Assembly: GCF_002531575.1 (NCBI RefSeq)
Contig: NZ_NWTI01000025.1
Location: forward strand, 1 to 64,000
Origin: Bradyrhizobium sp. Y36
GTDB lineage: Bacteria; Pseudomonadota; Alphaproteobacteria; Rhizobiales; Xanthobacteraceae
Length of the DNA: 64,000 nt
Direction: 5' to 3'
The first letter of the stretch is position 1, and each line of letters starts with the position of its first letter. The notes beneath the pieces are model-generated. The model was given only the letters and a program-made list of their open reading frames with translations. It had not been told where the DNA came from and did no database searches. Shown here piece by piece: positions 35,848-43,575 of the stretch. Position numbers and translations under genes: made by a program.

Positions 35848-36762
35848 CTAGACGGGATCCCAGGTGAAGATGTCGGCGGAGCGGTCGAGCTTGTAGAACG
35901 AGCCCTTCAGCGCCGGCATGCCGTGTTCCGCGATCGACTGCGGCGTCCAGCCCTCGCTCCGCTGCACCGAACGGATCGGTCGGTTCTGGCTGAACAGGAA
36001 GATCTCGTTCATGCGCACGCCAAAAATCTGTCCGGTGACGTCCTTGGCGGAATCGGAGATCAGGTAGCCGCAGAGCGGGGCGATCTTTTCCGGGCCCATC
36101 TGCTTGATCTTCTCGACCCGCGCCTTTTCCGCTTCGGTCTCGGTGGGGATGGTGCCGATCATGCGGGTCCAGGCGAACGGCGAGACGCAGTTGGAGCGGA
36201 CGTTGAAGCGTCCCATGTCGAGCGCGATCGACTTGGAGAGACCGACGATGCCGAGCTTGGCGGCGGCGTAGTTGGCTTGTCCAAAGTTGCCGATCAGGCC
36301 GGAGGTCGAGGTGAAGTGCACGAACGAGCCGCTCTCCTGCTCGCGGAAGATGCGCGCCGCGGCGTGGCTGACATAGAACGAACCCATCAGGTGGACCTTG
36401 ATGACGGCCTCGAACGCTTCCACGCTCATCTTGTGGAAGATCATGTCGCGCAGGATGCCGGCATTGTTGACGACGCCGTCGAGCCGGCCGAAATGATCGG
36501 TCGCCGTTTTCACGATCTTGCTCGCCGGAATGGCTTCCGCGACGCTTTCGAAATTGGCGACCGCGGTGCCACCGCGCTTCTTGATCTCCTCGACCACCTC
36601 TTCGGCCGGCGCCGCGTTCGAGCCTGCGCCGTCGGCGGCACCGCCGGGATCGTTGACGACGACCTTGGCGCCTTCCGCCGCACAGAGCAGCGCGATCTCG
36701 CGCCCGATGCCGCGGCCTGCGCCGGTGACAATGATGACCTTGTCTTGCAGTGATTTGCTCAT
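35848..36762 (-). CDS. SDR family 3-hydroxyacyl-CoA dehydrogenase (MFE-2-like)
   Basis: 304 residues from ATG 36762. Motifs: VIIVTGAGRGIGREIALL, VVNNAGILRDMIFHKM, FTSTSGLIGNFGQANYAAAKLG (catalytic Ser, Tyr, Lys) and a C-terminal extension ending FKLD-like. VNDPGGAADGAGSN after the second strand is the pattern of peroxisomal multifunctional enzyme type 2 dehydrogenases. It should oxidise a (3R)-hydroxyacyl-CoA with NAD. It lies downstream of the DUF35-thiolase pair, separated by a palindromic repeat, so it may supply the 3-ketoacyl-CoA for that pair. Confidence 0.88.
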   Translation of the reverse strand: MSKSLQDKVIIVTGAGRGIGREIALLCAAEGAKVVVNDPGGAADGAGSNAAPAEEVVEEIKKRGGTAVANFESVAEAIPASKIVKTATDHFGRLDGVVNNAGILRDMIFHKMSVEAFEAVIKVHLMGSFYVSHAAARIFREQESGSFVHFTSTSGLIGNFGQANYAAAKLGIVGLSKSIALDMGRFNVRSNCVSPFAWTRMIGTIPTETEAEKARVEKIKQMGPEKIAPLCGYLISDSAKDVTGQIFGVRMNEIFLFSQNRPIRSVQRSEGWTPQSIAEHGMPALKGSFYKLDRSADIFTWDPV

Positions 36763-36796
36763 GTGGGTTTCTCCGCTAGCCTTTCCAAATTCCGCC

Positions 36797-36899
36797 GTCA
36801 TTCCGGGGCGCGCCACTTGGCGCGAGCCCGGAATCCATTTCTCCGCTCGCCCGCTGCACGATGGATTCCGGGTTCGCGCTGCGCGCGCCCCGGAATGAC
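36797..36899. repeat. Palindromic element, GTCATTCCGGGG / GGAATCCAT family
   Basis: GTCATTCCGGGGCGCGC at the left is mirrored by GCGCGCCCCGGAATGAC at the right; inner AGCCCGGAATCCAT pairs with ATGGATTCCGGGTT. It lies between the thiolase and SDR genes within one operon-like run, ending 6 bp from the thiolase stop. Confidence 0.87.
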
Positions 36900-36904
36900 A
36901 GCAA

Positions 36905-38044
36905 CTACCTCTCGTTCGTGAACACGATCGTGCCCGACGCGGCGAACATGCCGCCGACGCCGTGGCACACCGAAATTGTCGCGTTCGGCACCTGCGCCGG
37001 CGCAATGCCGCGCATCTGGCGCACGCTCTCCTGGAGCGCGTACATGCCGTACATGCCCGAATGCATGTAGGAAAGTCCGCCGCCATTGGTGTTGAGCGGC
37101 AGCTTGCCGCCGGGCCGCGTGTTGCCGTCGGCGATGAACCTGCCGGTCTCCTCGTGCGGCATGAAGCCGAGATCGCCGAGGCCGAACAGCGGCAGATGGG
37201 CGAACGCATCGTAGATCATGAGATGATCGACGTCCCCGTGGCCGATGCCGGCTTCCTTGAAGGCCAGCGGCCCCGCCGTCTTGAACGCGCGCGAGGAGTT
37301 GAACGTCTCCATCTGGCTGACCATTGGCGTTTCCACGCTCTCGCCGGTGCCCATGATGTAGACGGGCTTGCGCGGAAAATCCTTGGCGCGGTCGGCCGAG
37401 GTCAGGATCAGCGCGCCGCCGCCGTCGGTGACGAGGCAGCATTGCAGCAGGCGGAACGGATAGGCGATCATGCGCGAGTTGAGCACGTCGGCGACCGTGA
37501 TCGGGTCCTTCATCATCGCCCGCGGATTCTTCGCCGCCCATTCCCGCTGCACCACGGCCACCGAGGCCAGCTGCTCGTGCGTGATGCCGTAGGTCTTCAT
37601 GAAGCGCAGCACGGGAATCGGGAACATGCTGGGCGGGCCGTAGACGCCGTAGGGTGCCTCGAACTGGCCTTGCAGGCTGTCGGCCGGGATTGAGCGCGGC
37701 GCCTTGCCGATCATCGACTTGCCGCTTTCGGCATGGGTGATCAGCACTGTCTTGCAGAGGCCAGCTTCGATCGCCGCGGCGGCGTGGCGGACGTGCAGCA
37801 TGAACGAGCAGCCGCCGACCGAGGTGCCGTCCACCCAGGTCGGCTTGATGCCGAGATAGTGGCAGACCTGCTGCGGCGTCTCGACCGCGGTGGCGAAGCC
37901 GTCGATGTCGGAGAGCTTCAGCCCGGCGTCGGCAATGGCATTGAGCGCTGCATCGGCGTGCAGCTGGAGCTGCGAGGCGTTGGGGATGACACCGAGCTCG
38001 GTGGTCTCGGCCGCGCCGACGACGGCAACCTGATTCCTGCGCAT
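36905..38044 (-). CDS. SCP2-type thiolase / acetyl-CoA acetyltransferase-like protein
   Basis: 379 residues, ATG 38044 with GAAGGGGTAAGCC. The N-terminal half contains the DGTSVGGCSFMLHVRHAA region; the C-terminal half has LPLNTNGGGLSYMHSGMYG and ISVCHGVGG, where CHG fits the CxG active-site motif. A DUF35 gene ends 3 bp upstream. Thiolase-DUF35 pairs include true thiolases and retro-aldolases such as steroid side-chain enzymes (Ltp2 type). Which reaction occurs here is unknown. Confidence 0.87.
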   Translation of the reverse strand: MRRNQVAVVGAAETTELGVIPNASQLQLHADAALNAIADAGLKLSDIDGFATAVETPQQVCHYLGIKPTWVDGTSVGGCSFMLHVRHAAAAIEAGLCKTVLITHAESGKSMIGKAPRSIPADSLQGQFEAPYGVYGPPSMFPIPVLRFMKTYGITHEQLASVAVVQREWAAKNPRAMMKDPITVADVLNSRMIAYPFRLLQCCLVTDGGGALILTSADRAKDFPRKPVYIMGTGESVETPMVSQMETFNSSRAFKTAGPLAFKEAGIGHGDVDHLMIYDAFAHLPLFGLGDLGFMPHEETGRFIADGNTRPGGKLPLNTNGGGLSYMHSGMYGMYALQESVRQMRGIAPAQVPNATISVCHGVGGMFAASGTIVFTNER

Positions 38045-38047
38045 GGC

Positions 38048-38461
38048 TTACCCCTTCGCCGGACGGAACACGGGAAGGGTGATCTTGTCGTCGAGCGCCT
38101 CGAAGGCGACCTCGAGCTTCATGTCGAGCTCGAGTGCCTCCGGCGTCTGCGGGCAGTCGATGATGTTGCTCATCATCCGCGGGCCCTCGTCGAGCTCGAC
38201 CACCGCGATCGCGTAAGGCGGGGTGAAGCCGGGCGCGGCGGGGCGGTGATTGATCACGTAGCTGTAAAGAAATCCCTTGCCGCTCGCCTTGAAGACCGAG
38301 ACCTTGCGCGAGGCGCAGGACGGGCAGAACGGGCGCGGCGGGAAGTAGACATGCGCGCAGGCGTCGCAGCGCTGCAGGCGCAGCTCGCCGGCCTTCGCGC
38401 CATCCCAGAAATGCTGCGTCTCCGGCGTCGGTTTCGGTCGCGCGCGCTGTGGCTCGGCCAT
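38048..38461 (-). CDS. Zn-ribbon OB-fold protein (DUF35), thiolase partner
   Basis: 137 residues from ATG 38461, with GGGAGGGC upstream. A four-cysteine zinc ribbon, CDACAHVYFPPRPFCPSC, follows an N-terminal helix (TQHFWDGAKAGELRLQRC). Then comes an OB-fold barrel with GFLYSYVINHRPAAPGF and PPYAIAVVELDEG. DUF35 proteins bind acyl-CoA and form complexes with thiolase-like partners. The 3-bp gap to the thiolase gene indicates a stable complex and a coupled operon. Confidence 0.9.
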   Translation of the reverse strand: MAEPQRARPKPTPETQHFWDGAKAGELRLQRCDACAHVYFPPRPFCPSCASRKVSVFKASGKGFLYSYVINHRPAAPGFTPPYAIAVVELDEGPRMMSNIIDCPQTPEALELDMKLEVAFEALDDKITLPVFRPAKG

Positions 38462-38653
38462 GTCGGAAAGCCCTCCCAAGGCAAGTCTTGATGAGGCAGG
38501 GCTTCACACCCGCCTGTTTCGATCTTGATGCGACAATCGACCATGGTGCGTCAACGGTCCAGCAATACGCATGCATGCCATCATGCGCACAATGCTTGTG
38601 TCGAACTGAGCCAGCGCTATAGATTGCGCGCGACAATATTCCGTGAGACAGAC

Positions 38654-40003
38654 ATGCCCGATTTCCCGACACTGGCGAAGCTCGCCGAAGACCTCGAAAG
38701 CGGCCGCACGACCTCCCGACAGCTGGTCGAGGCCTGCATTGCCAGAATTGCCGATCCCGCCGGCGAGGGGCAGCGGGTTTTCATCCATGTCGACAAGGAC
38801 GCCGCGCTTGCGGCGGCCGACGCAATGGACGGCTTGCGCAAGGTCAAGGCGGCGCCGTCGCGCTATGCCGGCATCCCGATCTCGATCAAGGATCTGTTCG
38901 ACATCAGGGGCCAGGTGACGCGCGCCGGCTCCCGCGCGCTCGACGATTCCTCGCCAGCCGAGCAGGACGCCGTCACGGTGGCGCGGCTGCGCAAGGCCGG
39001 CTTCGTCGTGATCGGGCGGACCAACATGACCGAGTTCGCCTATTCCGGCATCGGCATCAACCCGCACTACGGCACCCCGAAGGGCGCCTGGAACCGGGCA
39101 GAAGGCCACGTGCCAGGCGGCTCGTCCTCGGGCGCGGCGGTGTCCGTGCTCGACGGCATGGCGCATGGCGCGCTCGGCACCGACACCGGCGGCTCCTGCC
39201 GCATTCCCGCGGCCTATAACGGCATCGTCGGCTACAAGCCGACGCAGCGACGCGTGCCGCTCGATGGCTCCGTGCCGCTGTCGTTCTCGCTCGACAGCAT
39301 CGGGCCGCTGGCGCGATCGGTCAGCTGCTGTGCCATTCTCGATGCCGTGCTGGCGAACGAGCCGGTCACGGCGCTGAAGCCGCGTCCGGTGAAGGGCATG
39401 CGGCTCGCCGTGCCGACCACGATCGCGCTCGACGACCTCGATGCAGAGGTCTCCGAGACGTTCGAGCGCGCGTTGAAGTCGCTCGCCGATCACGGCGCAA
39501 TCATCGAGCGGATCGAGATGGCCGAATTCCACGATATCGGTCCGATGAACGCCAAGGGCGGCTTTGCCGCATCCGAGAGCTATGCCTGGCACCGTTATCT
39601 CATCACCGCGAAGGGCGACGTCTACGATCCCCGCGTTTCCGTGCGCATCATGCGCGGCGAGGCGCAGAGCGCGGCCGACTACATCGATCTCCTCAATGAG
39701 CGCCGCTCGCTGATCGCGCGCGTGAATGCGCGCATCGCGCCCTATGACGCGCTGGTGCTGCCGACAACCGCCAACACGCCGCCGAAGATCGCCGATCTCG
39801 CCGACGACAAGGCCTTCACCACGCAGAACCTGCGCGCGCTGCGCAACTGCACCCTGATCAACATGATCGACGGCTGCGCCATCTCGATCCCCGCGCATCG
39901 CCAGGGCGACGTTCCCGTCGGCCTGATGCTGGCGGGCGCGGGCGGCTCGGACCGCCGCATCTTCGAACTTGCTGCCGGCATGGAGACTGTCATTCGTGTT
40001 TGA
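38654..40003 (+). CDS. Amidase (amidase signature family)
   Basis: 449 residues from ATG 38654. The Ser-Ser-Lys triad is visible: Lys79 in ISIKDLFD, Ser157 in GGSSSGAA, and nucleophile Ser181 in GTDTGGSCRIPA. The protein matches the size of AS-family amidases and lacks signs of GatA context (no gatB or gatC). A DUF2848 gene overlaps its end, so the two likely serve the same unknown amide substrate. It is divergent from the DUF35 operon, with a 192-bp gap. Confidence 0.9.
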   Translation: MPDFPTLAKLAEDLESGRTTSRQLVEACIARIADPAGEGQRVFIHVDKDAALAAADAMDGLRKVKAAPSRYAGIPISIKDLFDIRGQVTRAGSRALDDSSPAEQDAVTVARLRKAGFVVIGRTNMTEFAYSGIGINPHYGTPKGAWNRAEGHVPGGSSSGAAVSVLDGMAHGALGTDTGGSCRIPAAYNGIVGYKPTQRRVPLDGSVPLSFSLDSIGPLARSVSCCAILDAVLANEPVTALKPRPVKGMRLAVPTTIALDDLDAEVSETFERALKSLADHGAIIERIEMAEFHDIGPMNAKGGFAASESYAWHRYLITAKGDVYDPRVSVRIMRGEAQSAADYIDLLNERRSLIARVNARIAPYDALVLPTTANTPPKIADLADDKAFTTQNLRALRNCTLINMIDGCAISIPAHRQGDVPVGLMLAGAGGSDRRIFELAAGMETVIRV

Positions 40004-40682
40004 CCTCACTTTCACCGTCGACGCCCAAGGTACCACCACGCCGCTGACGCTGGCGATCGACCAGATGGTCATCGCCGGTTGGACCGGCCGCGATCCCGTC
40101 GCGCGCGACAAGCACATCAAGGAGCTGCAGGAGATGGGCATTGCCCCGCCGGCCTCGACGCCGATCTACTATCGCGGCGCGGCACGGCGACTGACCCAGG
40201 AGGACAGCATCGAATGCACCGGCGGCGACTCGTCGGGTGAAGTCGAGTTCGTGCTGATCGGCTGGCAGGGCCGCATCTTCGTCGGCTGCGGTTCCGACCA
40301 CACCGATCGCAAGGTCGAGGCCTACAACGTCACGGTGTCCAAGCAGATGTGCGACAAGCCGATCGCATCCACGCTGTGGGAGCTCGAGGACGTCATCGGC
40401 CACTGGGACAAGATGATCCTGCGCTCCTACGCCACCATCAAGGGCGAGCGCGTGCTCTACCAGGAGGGCACGCTCGACGCGATGCTGCCGGTCGCCGACC
40501 TCATCGCGCGCGGCTTTGACGGCGGGAAGCTGCCCGACGGCTGCGCCATGTTCGGCGGCACGTTTGCAGCCAAGGGCGGCATCCGCCCGGCGGAGCGCTT
40601 CGACTTCGAGCTGGAAGACCCCGTGCTGAAGCGGACGATCAAGCACGGCTACGACGTGGTGACGCTGCCGGTGAGGGGCTAG
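39996..40682 (+). CDS. DUF2848 family protein
   Basis: 228 residues from GTG 39996, which overlaps the amidase stop by 8 bp; GGAG lies upstream in the amidase end. Features include DQMVIAGWTGRDPVARDKHI, VGCGSDHTDRKVEAYNVTVSKQ and a C-terminal TIKHGYDVVTLP. The Asp/His-rich centre looks like a metal or hydrolase site of the FAH-like fold, but this is only an impression. The overlap indicates translational coupling with the amidase. No function is known for the family. Confidence 0.85.
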   Translation: MFDLTFTVDAQGTTTPLTLAIDQMVIAGWTGRDPVARDKHIKELQEMGIAPPASTPIYYRGAARRLTQEDSIECTGGDSSGEVEFVLIGWQGRIFVGCGSDHTDRKVEAYNVTVSKQMCDKPIASTLWELEDVIGHWDKMILRSYATIKGERVLYQEGTLDAMLPVADLIARGFDGGKLPDGCAMFGGTFAAKGGIRPAERFDFELEDPVLKRTIKHGYDVVTLPVRG

Positions 40683-40697
40683 CTCCCTCCACGGTCC

Positions 40698-40776
40698 CGT
40701 AGGGTGGGCAAAGCGAAGCATGCCCACGTCTTACGAAGTCGTGGGCACGTCGCTTCGCGCCTTTGCCCACCCTAAG
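40698..40776. repeat. Palindromic element, GTAGGGTGGGCAAAG family
   Basis: CGTAGGGTGGGCAAAGCGAAGC at the left is mirrored by GCTTCGCGCCTTTGCCCACCC at the right with a few unpaired bases; inner GCCCACG and CGTGGGC pair. Just beyond it, near 40790-40815, is a shorter hairpin with CGTCGTTGCG and CGCAATGACG. Confidence 0.8.
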
Positions 40777-40872
40777 AGACCACTCCTCCGTCGTTGCGAG
40801 TGCGCAATGACGGGGAAATCGTCGTCGGAAATCGGGTGGCCGGGTGAACGCACCGCTGCGAAGGTGATTGCT

Positions 40873-41616
40873 ATGACAATGACCGCACGAAAATCAGCCC
40901 CATTCGCCGCCGACCTCGCTGCCCGCGTCGACGCCCTCGACTGGCCGCAGATCACTGCCGAGCTCGACTCCCAGGGCTGCGCCATCCTCAAGCGCCTGCT
41001 GACGCCGGACCAGTGCCGCGCCATCGCCGCGCTCTATCCGGACGATGCAGGCTTCCGCAGCCGCATCGTCATGGGCCGCCACGGCTTCGGCCGCGGCGAG
41101 TACAAATATTTCGCCTATCCGCTGCCTGACCTGATCGCGCAGCTACGCCCCGCGCTCTACGCGCACCTGCAAGCCGTCGCCAACCGCTGGAACGAGGCGA
41201 TGGGGATCGACATCCGCTATCCCACGGCGCACGCGGCGTTCCTGAAGCGCTGCCACGAGGCAGGGCAGGCGCGGCCAACCCCGCTGCTGTTGCAGTACGA
41301 GGCCGGCGACTACAACTGCCTGCATCAGGATCTCTATGGCGAGCACGTGTTCCCGCTCCAGGTCGCGATCCTGCTCTCCGAGCCGGGACGCGATTTCACC
41401 GGCGGCGAGTTCGTGCTGACCGAGCAGCGCCCGCGCATGCAGTCGCGCGCCGAGGTGGTTCCGCTGGCGCAGGGCGATGCGGTCGCCTTCGCCGTGCATC
41501 ATCGCCCGGTGCAGGGGACACGCGGCACCTATCGGGTTAATCTCCGCCACGGCGTCAGCCGGATTCGCTCTGGCCAGCGCCATACGGTGGGTGTGATCTT
41601 TCACGATGCCAAATGA
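40873..41616 (+). CDS. 2-oxoglutarate/Fe(II)-dependent oxygenase
   Basis: 247 residues, ATG 40873. It has the iron-binding facial triad: His151 and Asp153 in NCLHQDLYG and a distal His near 209-210 (AFAVHHRP). An Arg at about 221 (YRVNLRHGVSR) could bind 2-oxoglutarate. The fold is the prolyl-4-hydroxylase-like double-stranded beta-helix. alkB starts 10 bp downstream, so it may act on nucleic acids or repair-associated proteins, which is inference. Confidence 0.87.
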   Translation: MTMTARKSAPFAADLAARVDALDWPQITAELDSQGCAILKRLLTPDQCRAIAALYPDDAGFRSRIVMGRHGFGRGEYKYFAYPLPDLIAQLRPALYAHLQAVANRWNEAMGIDIRYPTAHAAFLKRCHEAGQARPTPLLLQYEAGDYNCLHQDLYGEHVFPLQVAILLSEPGRDFTGGEFVLTEQRPRMQSRAEVVPLAQGDAVAFAVHHRPVQGTRGTYRVNLRHGVSRIRSGQRHTVGVIFHDAK

Positions 41617-41625
41617 GCGTTCCGA

Positions 41626-42279
41626 TTGACGGCTGATCTGTTCGACAGCGTCGCCGAGGCACAGCCGTCGCGCGAGGAGATCGCGGACGGCGCGGTGCTG
41701 CTGCGCGGCTTCGTCAGGCCGATCGAGAGCGAGCTGATCGACGCGGTCCGCGCCATTGTGGCGCAATCGCCGTTTCGCCGCATGACCACGCCCGGCGGCC
41801 ACCTGATGTCGGTGGCGATGACCAATTGCGGCGAGCGCGGCTGGATCACCGATCACACCGGCTACCGCTACGATCCCATCGATCCCCGCACCGGCGCGCC
41901 GTGGCCGGCGATGCCGCCGGTGCTGCGCGATCTGGCCTTGCGCGCCGCTGAGCAGGGCGGCTTCCACGGCTTTTCGCCCGATGCCTGCCTCGTCAACCGC
42001 TACGAGCCCGGCACGCGGCTGTCGCTGCACCAGGACAAGGACGAGCTGGACTATTCGGCGCCAATCGTCTCGGTCTCGCTCGGCCTGCCCGCAACCTTCC
42101 TGTTTGGCGGCCTGGCGCGCAGCGACAAGCCGCGCCGCTTCCGTCTGGTGCACGGCGACGTCGTCGTCTGGGGCGGCCCGTCGCGGCTGGCCTATCACGG
42201 CGTCGCGCCGCTCGCCGAGGGCGAGCATGCGCTGCTCGGGGCGAAGCGGATCAATTTGACCTTCCGCAGAACGCGCTAA
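41626..42279 (+). CDS. alkB: DNA oxidative demethylase AlkB
   Basis: 217 residues, TTG start at 41626, just after the preceding oxygenase. His135 and Asp137 (LHQDKDELDYSAPIVSVSLG), His191 (SRLAYHGV) and Arg208 (KRINLTFRRT) all sit four positions beyond the matching residues of E. coli AlkB. The substrate-binding loop TNCGERGWITDHTGYRY is present. The enzyme removes alkyl damage from 1-methyladenine and 3-methylcytosine using 2-oxoglutarate, O2 and Fe(II). No ada gene is adjacent. Confidence 0.95.
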   Translation: MTADLFDSVAEAQPSREEIADGAVLLRGFVRPIESELIDAVRAIVAQSPFRRMTTPGGHLMSVAMTNCGERGWITDHTGYRYDPIDPRTGAPWPAMPPVLRDLALRAAEQGGFHGFSPDACLVNRYEPGTRLSLHQDKDELDYSAPIVSVSLGLPATFLFGGLARSDKPRRFRLVHGDVVVWGGPSRLAYHGVAPLAEGEHALLGAKRINLTFRRTR

Positions 42280-42333
42280 CGCGTTTCCTCGCCGGCCTCG
42301 CTCGTCTAAGCTCTGCAACGGGGAGGCGGCGAC

Positions 42334-43575
42334 ATGACGATCACAGGGCACACGGCCAATGCCGGGACGGCCAATCGCACCGGCCTTTATCTGGCCGCGC
42401 TGCAACTGGTATTCACGCTGGGCTGGACCACCTACGTCATCTACCTGCCGAAGCTCGCCGCCGAGGTCGGCATTGCGCCGTCAGCCGTCATCCTCATCCT
42501 GATGCTGGATCAGGCTATCTTCACCATCGCCGACACCGCAATGGGCATCGCGGCCGACAGGATCGCGCCCCATGTCGGCAGGCTCAGCCTGTTCGTCGGG
42601 CTCGTCGCTGCGATCTCGTGCGCTGCGTTCGTCGCGCTGCCGTTCGTCGCCGGGGCCGGCGTGGCGGGCCAGGGCTGGTTCATCGCGCTGATCGTGGTCT
42701 GGTCGATCACGTCCTCGGCGCTACGCGCGCCGCCGCTGACCTTGCTCGGCAAATACCGCGCCAAGCCACAGGTGCCGTTCCTCGCGGCACTGGCGCTGCT
42801 CGGCTACGGCATTGCCGGCGCGGTCTCGCCCTATCTCGGCGTGGTGCTGCGCGAGCACGATGCACGGCTTCCTTTCGTGATCTCCAGCGCGGTGCTGCTG
42901 CTCACGGCGCTCGGGCTGTCGCGGATCGAGCATGACGTGGCGCGCGACACCGTGCCGCCGAGGCCAGACGAAGCCGCAAAGCCGCTCGGTCTCGTTCCGA
43001 TCGCCTTCATCGTCGCGATGGTCGCGCTGGCGCTCGGCTACCAGTTGCACTTTGCCATGAACAGCGCGCCGTCTTACTTGCGGTTCGCCGCATCCGGTGA
43101 GCTGCAATGGCTGATGCCGGTGTTCTGGATCGGTTTCAACATCGCGATGTTTCCGGCGAGCCTCGTCGTCAAGCACCGTGGCGGCCTGATCGTGATGGGC
43201 GCTGCCGGATTGCTCGGTGCGGTCGCGATCGCGGCAGCCGAGCTTGCCGGCAGCCTCAACACGCTGATCGCGGCGCAGTTCCTCGCCGGCGCCGCCTGGG
43301 GCTGCATGCTCATGAGTGCGATCTCGGCGGCGCTTGCGATCGGCTCGACCGGTGCGGAGGGCAAGGTCACGGGCCTTGTGTTCTCCGCACTCGCGCTCGG
43401 CACCTTCGCGCGGATGGCGGCCGTCGCCGGCGGCCTGCAGAAAATGCCGGACTATGCACCGCTACTGCACTGGGCGCCGGTCGCCTGCTGGTCGGTCGCA
43501 GGCGCGGGCCTGCTCGTGATCGCGGCGGCCCGGCTACAGGGCGGTGCTCACGTCAAGGCTTCGGCGGATGGATGA
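42334..43575 (+). CDS. MFS transporter
   Basis: 413 residues, ATG 42334 with GGGGAGGCGG. About twelve membrane helices, with loop 2-3 reading ADTAMGIAADRIAPHVGR (MFS motif A variant) and a long cytoplasmic linker near 205-220. It is 54 bp after alkB but need not be related to it. Its stop overlaps the convergent TPP enzyme gene by 23 bp. The substrate is unknown. Confidence 0.85.
   Translation: MTITGHTANAGTANRTGLYLAALQLVFTLGWTTYVIYLPKLAAEVGIAPSAVILILMLDQAIFTIADTAMGIAADRIAPHVGRLSLFVGLVAAISCAAFVALPFVAGAGVAGQGWFIALIVVWSITSSALRAPPLTLLGKYRAKPQVPFLAALALLGYGIAGAVSPYLGVVLREHDARLPFVISSAVLLLTALGLSRIEHDVARDTVPPRPDEAAKPLGLVPIAFIVAMVALALGYQLHFAMNSAPSYLRFAASGELQWLMPVFWIGFNIAMFPASLVVKHRGGLIVMGAAGLLGAVAIAAAELAGSLNTLIAAQFLAGAAWGCMLMSAISAALAIGSTGAEGKVTGLVFSALALGTFARMAAVAGGLQKMPDYAPLLHWAPVACWSVAGAGLLVIAAARLQGGAHVKASADG

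Noticed and set aside
36763-37209. 149-codon N-terminal extension of the MFE-2-like SDR
   Set aside because: It crosses a palindromic repeat and the thiolase gene; the Rossmann fold begins just after ATG 36762.
38654-40003. GatA subunit of the tRNA amidotransferase
   Set aside because: No gatB or gatC nearby, and the partner gene is DUF2848; a general amidase is a better fit.
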